Below, in pieces: positions 1 through 5,284 of a stretch of DNA of 5,937 nt. This DNA is from Ardenticatenales bacterium (GTDB lineage Bacteria; Chloroflexota; Anaerolineae; Promineifilales; UBA4811). The stretch's first letter is position 1, and every line of letters begins with the position of its first letter. The notes beneath the pieces were generated by a model, which searched no databases, was not told where the DNA came from, and saw only the letters and a list, made by a program, of their open reading frames with translations. The stretch spans positions 1 to 5,937 of the forward strand of contig WSZX01000213.1 of NCBI GenBank assembly GCA_013139935.1. The letters run 5' to 3'. A program made the translations under genes and the position numbers.

Positions 1-1
1 C

Positions 2-205
2 TCATACGTGCGCGGCTAGTGGCTGACACGTTACCTGGAGGACACGCGGCCGGGACTGTTGAAGGGCCTTCTCTCGCGGCGACATCGGCACGACGAGTTG
101 GAGAGCCAGGTGGCAACCGCCTACGGGAAGGAGCGGGAAGAGTTCTGGAACGAGATCGACCGAGAGGTCGTTTCTCATTTCACGCGGAAAGAGAGGCCCT
201 CCTGA
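2..205 (+). pseudogene. C-terminal fragment of an unrecognised protein, with an in-frame stop
   Basis: Reading frame 2 has an in-frame TAG at 17-19, then an open stretch from 20 to the TGA at 203-205. The 61 residues after the stop have protein-like composition: a stretch beginning WLTRYLEDTRPGLLKGLL, then a charged, probably helical tail rich in Glu, Arg and Lys that ends in HFTRKERPS. The codons before the TAG (SYVRG) would continue the same chain if the TAG were a mutated sense codon, for example CAG (Gln). No ATG, GTG or TTG start with a good ribosome binding site lies at the left of the open stretch, so this is more likely the tail of a longer gene than a small gene. I do not recognise the family. 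The other reading of this segment, frame 1 from GTG at 19 to 312, is less protein-like. It could also be a chance open frame in GC-rich DNA. Confidence 0.35.
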
Positions 206-323
206 CGCGCGGATCAGCCGGCGGCGTTTTCACGCTTCCGGGACCAGTCGTTGCCGAGGTGGCTCGCCGCTTCCACGCCGAGGAGCCGCGGCCAGGTGGC
301 GAGGTACACTGAAGTAGGGGCGG

Positions 324-707
324 ATGGCGGCGGGAGCGCAGAGCGAGATGATCGGCGCTTGCGGCATTGACTGCGGCGACTGTGACATACGCAAGGTCCC
401 GCACGACCCCGAGGCGGCCCAGCGCATCGTTGCCTGGTTCCGGCAGATGGAGTGGCTAGAGCCGGGCGAAGGGGTCAAAGAGGTCCTCGAGCGATCCATG
501 TACTGCAAAGGTTGCCGCGAGGACCGCTCGGTGCACTGGTCGGCCGACTGCTGGATCCTCAGGTGCTGCGTTGACGACAAGGGATTGGAGTTCTGTTATC
601 AGTGCGATGGCTTTCCCTGCGAGCGGCTGAGCGACCGGGCAAACGAGAGCACGAGGTACGATCAGGCTCTGAACCGCTTGCAGCGAATGGGGGAGGCGTT
701 GGAGTAG
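324..707 (+). CDS. DUF3795 family cysteine-rich protein
   Basis: A 127-residue protein with eleven cysteines in the DUF3795 pattern. The N-terminal signature is CGIDCGDC (Cys13, 17, 20). A CKGC pair follows at 61-64, then Cys76, the Cys81-82 doublet, and a C-terminal FCYQCDGFPCERL segment (Cys91, 94, 99). Proteins of this family are small and are thought to bind zinc or another metal through these cysteines; their biochemical role is not established. There is no signal peptide or membrane segment, so it should be cytoplasmic. Two starts are possible. The ATG at 324 follows a GGGG-rich stretch; the ATG at 348 follows GGGAG about 12 bases upstream and would start the protein at MIGACGIDC, which is how many relatives begin. 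The stop is TAG. The gene seems intact and stands alone on the plus strand, with the hydrolase fragment 34 bases downstream. DUF3795 genes occur both in ordinary chromosomes and in accessory regions. Confidence 0.88.
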   Translation: MAAGAQSEMIGACGIDCGDCDIRKVPHDPEAAQRIVAWFRQMEWLEPGEGVKEVLERSMYCKGCREDRSVHWSADCWILRCCVDDKGLEFCYQCDGFPCERLSDRANESTRYDQALNRLQRMGEALE

Positions 708-741
708 GTGCGGCCATCGTGTCGAGCCGGAGCCTGCCCCT

Positions 742-999
742 TTGCAGACGGAGCCGCCCAGCGAAACCAATGGGACACTGACCCCAAGAGATGGGCGAAC
801 GATTGGGTATGCCCAATACGGGGATCCCTCCGGTAAACCGGTGTTTTTCTTTCACGGTGGAGCAGGGTCGGGTCTGGAGCACCCCGCTGATGTATGCGCC
901 ATTGGCGCGAGGCTCATCTGCACCGATCGACCGGGCCATGGCCTGTCCGACTTGCAGCCTGACCGCTACCGCGACTGGATTCCCTTCGGGACCGGCTAG
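742..999 (+). pseudogene. Truncated alpha/beta hydrolase, N-terminal part only
   Basis: The 85 residues match the opening of alpha/beta-fold hydrolases: the first beta strands (GTLTPRDGRTIGYAQYGD), the oxyanion-hole segment FFFHGGAGSGLE with its His-Gly, and the next strand and turn, LICTDRPGHGLSDLQP. After DRYRDW the chain runs into IPFGTG and a TAG stop at 997-999. Family members are usually 260-300 residues, so the nucleophile elbow (G-x-S-x-G), the acid residue and the catalytic His are missing. The product cannot be a working hydrolase. The start used is TTG at 742, with GGAG at 729-732 placed 9 bases upstream; no in-frame ATG is available near it. Homology is lost around 985, shortly before the half attC-like sequence at 1025-1040. 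This suggests that recombination or deletion at that site removed the rest of the gene. A short stretch in another frame (about 1042-1086) could be a leftover of the lost part. Confidence 0.72.
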
Positions 1000-1024
1000 C
1001 AGACGACAGCCTATCAGGACACAC

Positions 1025-1040
1025 CAGCGACTTGTCGGGC
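1025..1040 (-). other. Half attC-like site (R' box and spacer) downstream of the MNIO gene
   Basis: This 16-base stretch is identical at 15 of 16 positions to one end (5229-5244) of the complete attC-like site near the right of the window. Read on the minus strand it is the R' box GCCCGAC (one change from the RYYYAAC consensus), the spacer AAGTC, and GCTG, the start of the L' arm with its first extra base. It lies 31 bases beyond the stop codon of the minus-strand MNIO gene, where a cassette's attC should begin. The rest of the stem is missing. A GATAGGC at 1015-1009 might be a degraded R'' box, which would mean an internal deletion, but that is a weak match. Confidence 0.45.
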
Positions 1041-1071
1041 GGCCTTTTGCATTAGCATACAAGTTTCTTCC

Positions 1072-1869
1072 TCAAGACAGACCATTATGAGAATTCAGAA
1101 CATCACGCAAGCGAAAGAGTTGCTCTTGGAGAGCGTCTCGCTCTCGTATGTATTCGAGAGTAACCACTTGCGGATGCGCTCTCGTTAGCACGAAATCGAG
1201 CAGCGCAAAGTCAGTTTCCTGTAATGCCTCGTGCGCATCAACAAGACGCCCGTCACGCATTCGTGGCCCACTGACGTGCACTTGCACCACACGATCTAGT
1301 GGCAAGCCGCTCAAATATCCATACACATCTACTCCCAACACCGCGGCCGATACACGGGCGTGACCAGTGCCCAACACGAAACCGCACTCAGCCCCCTCAA
1401 GCACCTCAGTGATTCGTTCGGCTTGCACTTCGAAATCGTAGCCGTAGAAGGGCAATGGTAATATGTTTTCTAGAATCACAGGCACTTGGATGGAGCGTGC
1501 TAGCCTTCTCACTCGTTGGACAAACCGTCGAGTGGCCCGCTCAGGATTGGGTAGAGGCATTCGCCATCCACGGCGCAACATCAGCCCAACCATACCAGGT
1601 AGCCACATCGTGACGTGCATAGATACTCAAGGACTTTCAGTGCAATGCAGGTAAGCTGCTATTCTTGAAATGGCACCTGGGACTAGACCCACTCCCTCTA
1701 TCAAGTCGGCACCGTGGAAGTGAAATGGAAGTTCGGGCAGCATTTGCCGATAATCACGAATCTGCTGCACACTGAACCACGGCCCCACCTCGACAGCATC
1801 TATAGGGGCTTTGTCATCGTGGACCAATTCAAGCAGTGGATCAGAAAGATTGGTCGTGAGTAGAATCAT
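1072..1869 (-). pseudogene. DUF692/MNIO-family TIM-barrel metalloenzyme, interrupted by an in-frame TGA
   Basis: Two open stretches in the same frame (1869-1630 and 1626-1072) are separated only by a TGA at 1629-1627. Joined, they give 265 codons, close to the usual 270-290 of the DUF692 family (multinuclear non-heme iron-dependent oxidases, MNIO), which modify peptides such as the methanobactin precursor. Family motifs appear in order: FHFHG (49-53, His52), VSMHVTMW (His85), VILEN (Glu134), GTGHARVSA (167-175), VHVSGP (His198), DAHE (His213) and LEYIRERD (Glu239). The stop falls at residue 81, just before VSMH; TGG (Trp) in the ancestor would need a single base change. Residue 167 is Gly where relatives usually have Asp (L-D-x-x-H/N), a second sign of decay. 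The ATG at 1869 is chosen because GAGAGG lies 4 bases upstream. No peptide precursor or MbnC-like partner is visible beside it. The terminal stop is also TGA, so recoding is unlikely. Confidence 0.8.
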
Positions 1870-1873
1870 AAGA

Positions 1874-1879
1874 CCTCTC
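1874..1879 (-). promoter_or_regulatory. Shine-Dalgarno sequence of the MNIO gene
   Basis: On the minus strand GAGAGG stands 4 bases before the ATG at 1869-1867. It decides the start: the open frame extends upstream to 1980, but the extra 37 residues (beginning MWEADNPVFC) do not look like the family and would come from the gap after the ABC permease. Confidence 0.6.
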
Positions 1880-1890
1880 GGTATTGGTCC

Positions 1891-1990
1891 GCCCAACGTC
1901 AAGCAAGACAGGTGCGTGCGCTGGTTAGGCCGCCCTTTGTCCCAAAACAAGCAGAAAACTGGATTGTCAGCTTCCCACACGCTGTTAGGT
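1891..1990 (-). other. Possible degenerate attC-like site between the ABC permease and the MNIO gene
   Basis: Read on the minus strand, ACCTAAC (1990-1984) and GTTGGGC (1897-1891) match the R' and R'' consensus boxes and lie 100 bases apart, a normal attC length. The first begins 9 bases after the permease stop and the second ends 22 bases before the MNIO start, so the position fits a cassette boundary. A further GCCTAAC is at 1930-1924. However, I cannot find the long inner stem with two extra bases that marks the clear sites; only short pairings such as AAGC and GACA remain. Single box matches also occur by chance inside the MNIO gene (near 1367, 1513 and 1585), so this is a weak call. Confidence 0.25.
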
Positions 1991-1998
1991 AAAGTTCG

Positions 1999-3075
1999 CT
2001 ATCTATCCTCCCGTCGCAGCGCCCAAACCACGGCGGCGAAGGCCAAGACCACGCTTCCGAGCAATAGCGCCAGATCGCCCCACACCTGCACCAGAGAGGC
2101 ATCACCGGTCAATGCCAGTTTCAGGACTTTTACCAGGTAATGGGTAGGGATCAGGCGCAAAGCTGTTTCTAGGGCCGTTGGCATCTGTAACGCGATGAGC
2201 CAACTCGGCGCCATCAGAACCAACATGACAATGCTCGACCAAGTGTTCACATGCATCGTGGTCCGACATACGCTGCCCATGAGGAGTCCTACTGCAACCA
2301 TGAACAGCGCTCCCAGAAGCAGTGCCAGGAGGGTCACCGGCCAGTCTCCCACCCAACCCTGATTGAGGGCAATCAGTATTCCAGCGATGAGCAAGCTGTA
2401 AACCAGCCCAGTCAGGGCCTTACCAGCCACCACCTCGGCCGGGCCAGCTGGTGATATCAGCAGGAATTCCAGGGTATGCTTTTCTTTTTCCTCCACTAAC
2501 AACAGCGGTACTACGAAAGCCCCTGTCATAGCCAAAGCCATCACCAGAAACATGGTCAACAGGAACAGATCCATGCGGAATGCGCTCTCGGCCTGCAATC
2601 CTGGCGGTGCAGTCACATCGGCCCAGACGATATGCGCAGGCATAGCCTGCCCCGTCATGGCCCACACTTGCTGCTCCACCAACCTTTGAAAGGCCGCTAT
2701 CCCTCCACCTCCGCGTCGATGGTTCAAGTAGACAGTGATTTCTGCCTGCTCTCCAGCGTCCACGGCGGCGTCGAGATTGACTGGCAGTGCCAGTCCTCCC
2801 ACGGCGTTTTTCTCCACCTCGGCCGTCAACTGTTGAGCCGAGTCCACCTCCAGCAAATGTACCTGGGGAAGCGCTCGCAGTTCGGTCACCAAACGCGAAC
2901 CTGTGGGATCGTACACGACCACGGTTAGGGTACCCGGATCATCTGGCCCGGCAAACATCAATCGGAGAAGCAACGACATACCGATGGGTAGCACTAGGCC
3001 GAACAGGATGTACAAATTCTTCACCGCATCTATGATGTCTTTCCGCGCAACGATCAAGATCACACGCCAGTTCAT
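1999..3075 (-). CDS. ABC-2 type transporter permease
   Basis: A 358-residue membrane protein with the layout of ABC-2 exporter permeases that resemble NatB or the YhaP/DrrB-like group. The first membrane segment is at about 21-41 (ILFGLVLPIGMSLLL). A large external domain follows at about 45-165, and then five more hydrophobic segments lie near 170-193, 218-237, 246-268, 279-296 and 330-352. Between the second and third segments is the cytoplasmic coupling motif EEKEKHTLEFLLISP (195-209), typical of this family. The transported substrate cannot be told from the sequence; relatives export ions, lipids or antibiotics. The ATG at 3075 overlaps the end of the ATPase gene by four bases (ATGA), so translation is probably coupled. 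The stop is TAG. Both genes look intact. An attC-like half-site precedes the pair and a degenerate one may follow it, so the pair may have been carried as one large cassette. Confidence 0.9.
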   Translation of the reverse strand: MNWRVILIVARKDIIDAVKNLYILFGLVLPIGMSLLLRLMFAGPDDPGTLTVVVYDPTGSRLVTELRALPQVHLLEVDSAQQLTAEVEKNAVGGLALPVNLDAAVDAGEQAEITVYLNHRRGGGGIAAFQRLVEQQVWAMTGQAMPAHIVWADVTAPPGLQAESAFRMDLFLLTMFLVMALAMTGAFVVPLLLVEEKEKHTLEFLLISPAGPAEVVAGKALTGLVYSLLIAGILIALNQGWVGDWPVTLLALLLGALFMVAVGLLMGSVCRTTMHVNTWSSIVMLVLMAPSWLIALQMPTALETALRLIPTHYLVKVLKLALTGDASLVQVWGDLALLLGSVVLAFAAVVWALRREDR

Positions 3076-3923
3076 TCTGCCAACCCCTTTCCGGTAAGCC
3101 TGATGAAAATCTCCTCCAGGGTAGCCTCCGCGGAGTGCAAGGTGACAATCCGGCCAGCGGCAGCCAGTTCCCCCAGCCGCCGCCCATCGTTCGGGTCATC
3201 CAAGGAGAAGGTTAGGCACTCCTCATCATCCAGCGTTGCCTTTACGTGGCGTTGGCCGTAGGTCACCTTCAACCGCTGAGGGGTGTCTAGAGCCACGATA
3301 CGCCCCTCGTCGAGGAAAGCCACCCGGCGGCAAAGCTGATCGGCCTCCTCCATGTAGTGGGTAGTCAAGAAGACTGTGACCCCTTGATCGGCCAGGTCCA
3401 GCACCAGGCGGCGGATCTGGCGCGCTACGGTTGGATCCAGCCCCTTGGTTGGCTCATCCAGGAAAAGAATCCGTGGGCGATGCAGCAAAGAGCGGGCGAT
3501 GAGCAATCGCTGTTTCATTCCGTTGGAGTAATGTCGGACGGGGTCACCAGCTCGCTTCCCTAGCTCCACCTGCTCAAGTATCTCGTCTACCCGGTCAACT
3601 TCTGTGCCGTAGAGCCGGGCACTGAAAGCCAGGTTTTCCCGGCCCGACATCCGCTCGTATAGGTTCTGGTACTCAAAGACGACGCCGATCTGTGGCTTTA
3701 GGTGGTCCCGTTCGCTCACCACATCGTAGCCTACTACACGTGCTCGGCCCGCCGTAGGGCGCAGTTGACCTGTAAGCATACGGATGGTGGTAGTCTTCCC
3801 AGCGCCATTGGGCCCCAGGAGACCAAAGACCTCACCCTCCCTCACCGTGAAAGTGAGGCCGTCCACGGCGTGCAGACCGTTGAAAACACGGGTCAGGTTT
3901 TCAGTCTCAACGGCGTTCATCAT
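3072..3923 (-). CDS. ABC transporter ATP-binding protein
   Basis: A 283-residue nucleotide-binding subunit, the energy-supplying partner of the permease that overlaps its 3' end. Motifs in order: Walker A GPNGAGKTT (37-45), a Q-loop region VVFEYQNLYERMSGREN (81-97), the signature YSNGMKQRL (132-140, with S-N-G-M-K in place of LSGGQ), Walker B ILFLDEP (152-158), D-loop GLDP (161-164) and the switch His189 in TTHYMEE. At the usual Q-loop glutamine position there is Glu84, with Gln86 two residues later; I believe related ABC-2 ATPases show the same arrangement, so this need not mean loss of activity. The C-terminal part (about 215-283), ending in ATLEEIFIRLTGKG, is the regulatory tail typical of this subgroup. 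It acts on the cytoplasmic face of the membrane. The start is the first of two adjacent ATG codons, 6 bases after AAGGAG. The substrate is unknown. Confidence 0.94.
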   Translation of the reverse strand: MMNAVETENLTRVFNGLHAVDGLTFTVREGEVFGLLGPNGAGKTTTIRMLTGQLRPTAGRARVVGYDVVSERDHLKPQIGVVFEYQNLYERMSGRENLAFSARLYGTEVDRVDEILEQVELGKRAGDPVRHYSNGMKQRLLIARSLLHRPRILFLDEPTKGLDPTVARQIRRLVLDLADQGVTVFLTTHYMEEADQLCRRVAFLDEGRIVALDTPQRLKVTYGQRHVKATLDDEECLTFSLDDPNDGRRLGELAAAGRIVTLHSAEATLEEIFIRLTGKGLAE

Positions 3924-3929
3924 GTCTTA

Positions 3930-3935
3930 CTCCTT
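3930..3935 (-). promoter_or_regulatory. Shine-Dalgarno sequence of the ABC ATPase gene
   Basis: On the minus strand AAGGAG lies exactly 6 bases before the first ATG of the ATPase gene (3923-3921), which favours that start over the second ATG directly after it. I do not see a clear -35/-10 promoter pair further upstream. Confidence 0.7.
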
Positions 3936-3943
3936 ACTCGCTA

Positions 3944-3983
3944 GTCGCGGCGGCTCAACGAATTGCGTCAGCCGCCCGCCGAC
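3944..3983 (-). other. Inverted repeat in the leader of the ABC exporter operon
   Basis: The arms 3944-3955 (GTCGCGGCGGCT) and 3970-3983 pair over 12 bases, with two single unpaired bases on the longer arm. The stem ends nine bases before the Shine-Dalgarno sequence on the minus strand. It overlaps the half attC site described at 3953-3981. It could be a structured leader that affects translation of the ATPase, or a by-product of what is left of the attC stem. There is no run of T, so it is not a typical terminator. Confidence 0.35.
3953..3981 (-). other. Half attC-like site (L'' arm and R'' box) upstream of the ABC exporter
   Basis: The 29 bases agree with the corresponding end (4470-4498) of the complete site in about 23 positions, including an unbroken 14-base block, TCAGCCGCCCGCCG, and CAACGA at identical spacing. 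Read on the minus strand it is an L'' arm followed by the R'' box GTTGAGC (3959-3953), which matches GTTRRRY fully. The matching L' arm is not found in the 150 bases to its right. It ends 29 bases before the ATPase start codon, where the attC of a preceding cassette would end. Confidence 0.5.
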
Positions 3984-4469
3984 TCTCCCCCACCTCCGGC
4001 CGCCCTGGTTACGAGCTCACCCTAGCCCGCTGTTCCCATTTCCACCGCATGGGCGGCCTCGCCCGAGCCAAGATCGCCAAACGCAACAAACTCGGCCGAT
4101 TCACTCGCTGAGCAAACTGGCCCCGGCCGTTGGCACTATTGTTCTACACCTGTTCAGCGCCCCCCGGCCGCCCACGACCCGCAAAGCGTCCAGCCACCAG
4201 GGGGATTGCCTCCCCTGCCACGCCCCGACCACCACGGCCTCTGAAAGCACCTCGTGGCCCCGCTCGGCCATCCTTTCGGAGAAACCGGCCGCAAGCTCAT
4301 TGTCGAACGATACACACTGGTGAGCGCCGCTCGCAGATATCTGACGGACAACCTGGAAAAGGGGCCGGACATGCCACACACGCTTCGCACCGGGAACCGA
4401 CCAAATACGGGTTCCGATCCTGTTGGGCTATATTTCGGTACCGTGGTCGGTCTCCAGTTGGCGCCAGGT
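3984..4469. other. Stretch without a recognisable gene; possible tail fragment at 4049-4111
   Basis: About 490 bases lie between the half-site in front of the ABC exporter and the complete attC-like site. Open frames exist on both strands (for example minus 4379-4101 and plus 4130-4537) but none resembles a protein I know, and they conflict with one another. One small piece looks coding: on the plus strand, a frame ending at the TGA 4109-4111 reads GGLARAKIAKRNKLGRF near its end. This basic, Gly/Ala/Lys-rich tail resembles C-terminal ends seen on some phage- or stress-related small proteins. It is too short to assign. The stretch may be a cassette whose gene has decayed. Confidence 0.3.
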
Positions 4470-4539
4470 GCGCAACGACTAAGCTCAGCCGCCCGCCGGA
4501 GCGTCAGCGGAGGCGGGTCGGCTGCAGCGGGTGTTGAGC
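4470..4539 (-). other. attC-like recombination site, 70 bp, 3' of the GNAT gene
   Basis: Read on the minus strand: R' box GCTCAAC (4539-4533), spacer ACCC, L' arm GCT[G]CAGCCG[A]CCCGCC, a 14-base loop, L'' arm GGCGGGCGGCTGAGC, spacer TTAGTC, and R'' box GTTGCGC (4476-4470). The two arms pair over 15 bases; the bracketed G and A are unpaired and 6 bases apart. The outer boxes pair in 6 of 7 positions and the spacers are unequal (4 and 6 bases). Integron attC sites have this structure: the extra bases on one arm give direction and the bottom strand of the folded hairpin is used by the integrase. The site begins 48 bases after the GNAT stop, as in a standard gene cassette. R'' has one mismatch to GTTRRRY (C in place of a purine). 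Confidence 0.75.
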
Positions 4540-4587
4540 AGCCTGATACGCTAGAACCTACGAGCCCTAAAGCTGCCAGTCGAAGCC

Positions 4588-5052
4588 TCAAAACGGTAGC
4601 TCTTTCTCCAGAAACACATCAAAACCCCAAGGTCTCGCCACTCTCTCGGTCAGAGTGTAGCCCAACTTCTTGTGGAAATCGACCGCCCAGTAGCCTTGTT
4701 CTACTGTGAGAAGCCTTAACCGCTTGAGCCCTATCTTTGTGGCTTCTTGCTCTACATAGCTTACCAAAGCGGTCCCAATTCCCTTTCTCCGGTATTCAGA
4801 AAGTATGTAGACCCAGTGAATCCTTCCCCTTTCCTCTCCCTCAGTTTCCAGAGCCACCACACCAACGACCTTGCCTTCACTATTGTAGACATAAAAGGAC
4901 ATCCTCTCAAAGTCCCGCACAAGCTCTGCAAGGGAGAGCACAGGTTCCCTGAAATACTCTTTCGGAATGACCTCCTTGTACGCTTCCCGATTGCTGGTGT
5001 TGATCACCAAGAGGATTGCTTCAGCGGCACTCCGACATGCTTCCCTTATCAT
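4588..5052 (-). CDS. GNAT family N-acetyltransferase
   Basis: A 154-residue protein with the GNAT fold that moves an acetyl group from acetyl-CoA to an amine; the acceptor is unknown. Motif A covers about 77-116: a strand IHWVYILSEY, then the pyrophosphate-binding RRKGIG (88-93, the R/Q-x-x-G-x-G/A pattern), helix TALVSYVEQEA and strand RLRLLTV. Motif B follows with YWAVDFHKKLGYTLTERV (121-138), where the F-H-K-K-L-G-Y run is typical. The length is normal for a one-domain GNAT. ATG at 5052 has AGGG 5 bases upstream (minus strand); the stop is TGA. Base composition is visibly lower in GC than in the ABC genes and the repeat protein, which suggests foreign origin. It lies between two complete attC-like sites, with one directly 3' on its own strand, so it is the clearest gene cassette in the window. 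GNAT genes are among the commonest integron cassette genes. It could detoxify an antibiotic or modify a protein or small molecule. Confidence 0.92.
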   Translation of the reverse strand: MIREACRSAAEAILLVINTSNREAYKEVIPKEYFREPVLSLAELVRDFERMSFYVYNSEGKVVGVVALETEGEERGRIHWVYILSEYRRKGIGTALVSYVEQEATKIGLKRLRLLTVEQGYWAVDFHKKLGYTLTERVARPWGFDVFLEKELPF

Positions 5053-5099
5053 CTAGCCCTGTTTGCTTTGCGCTTTCCCCTCAGGTCCAGCACCTTCAT
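5049..5099 (-). CDS. Possible 16-residue leader peptide overlapping the GNAT start
   Basis: On the minus strand an ATG at 5099 opens a 17-codon frame, MKVLDLRGKRKANRAR, whose TGA (5051-5049) overlaps the GNAT ATG in the sequence ATGA. Such overlaps allow translational coupling. There is no good ribosome binding site in front of it, and short frames of this kind arise by chance. It lies inside the GNAT cassette, between the attC point and the gene. Confidence 0.15.
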   Translation of the reverse strand: MKVLDLRGKRKANRAR

Positions 5100-5111
5100 A
5101 ATGGCAGGACT

Positions 5112-5244
5112 GCCTAACGGCCAGGAGCTAGCCCGCCGCGCCGGATTTGCACAAACGAACTTCTGAACAGGATCAGCGCCAAAGCCGAGGCGCCTCGATA
5201 GACGAGCGCCGAGAGGCGCGGTCGGGTTCAGCGACTTGTTGGGC
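5112..5244 (-). other. attC-like recombination site, 133 bp, 3' of the secreted repeat protein
   Basis: Read on the minus strand: R' box GCCCAAC (5244-5238), spacer AAGTC, L' arm GCT[G]AACCCG[A]CCGCGCC, a variable central part of about 70 bases, L'' arm GGCGCGGCGGGCTAGC, spacer TCCTGGCC, and R'' box GTTAGGC (5118-5112). The arms pair in 15 of 16 positions, and the unpaired G and A are again 6 bases apart, at the same place as in the 70-bp site. Both outer boxes match the consensus fully and pair with one G-T wobble. The central part contains further GC-rich inverted repeats (around 5189-5218), as in long attC sites such as the Vibrio repeats. At 133 bp it is near the upper end of known attC length. 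It begins 40 bases after the stop of the repeat protein and ends 60 bases before the GNAT start. Confidence 0.8.
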
Positions 5245-5284
5245 TGCGCTGGAACTACTTGCTGTATAAGCGACTCCCCTTAAC

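Noticed and set aside
19..312. A 97-residue plus-strand frame from GTG at 19
   Set aside because: Its composition (Gly, Pro, Arg and Ala rich) is typical of chance frames in GC-rich DNA, and frame 2 gives a more protein-like reading of the first 205 bases.
1360..1600. Further R-box matches (GCCCAAC near 1367 and 1585, GTTGGAC near 1513)
   Set aside because: They lie inside the MNIO coding sequence, have no paired stem with extra bases, and are about as frequent as chance predicts for a degenerate 7-mer.
1627..1629. TGA read as tryptophan or selenocysteine
   Set aside because: The MNIO, ATPase, GNAT and repeat-protein genes all use TGA as their terminal stop, and no hairpin typical of a selenocysteine element is evident just after the codon.
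1072..3923. A RiPP-type pathway made of the MNIO enzyme plus ABC exporter
   Set aside because: MNIO enzymes do modify peptides and exporters often accompany them, but no precursor peptide or partner protein is visible, the MNIO gene is broken and lacks a conserved Asp, and a possible cassette boundary separates the two.
4254..4709. A 151-residue plus-strand open frame
   Set aside because: It runs through the attC-like site and into the antisense of the GNAT gene, and its sequence resembles no family.
5189..5218. GC-rich inverted repeats as a rho-independent terminator for the repeat protein
   Set aside because: No T-run follows on the minus strand, and the segment is better explained as the variable centre of the attC-like site.
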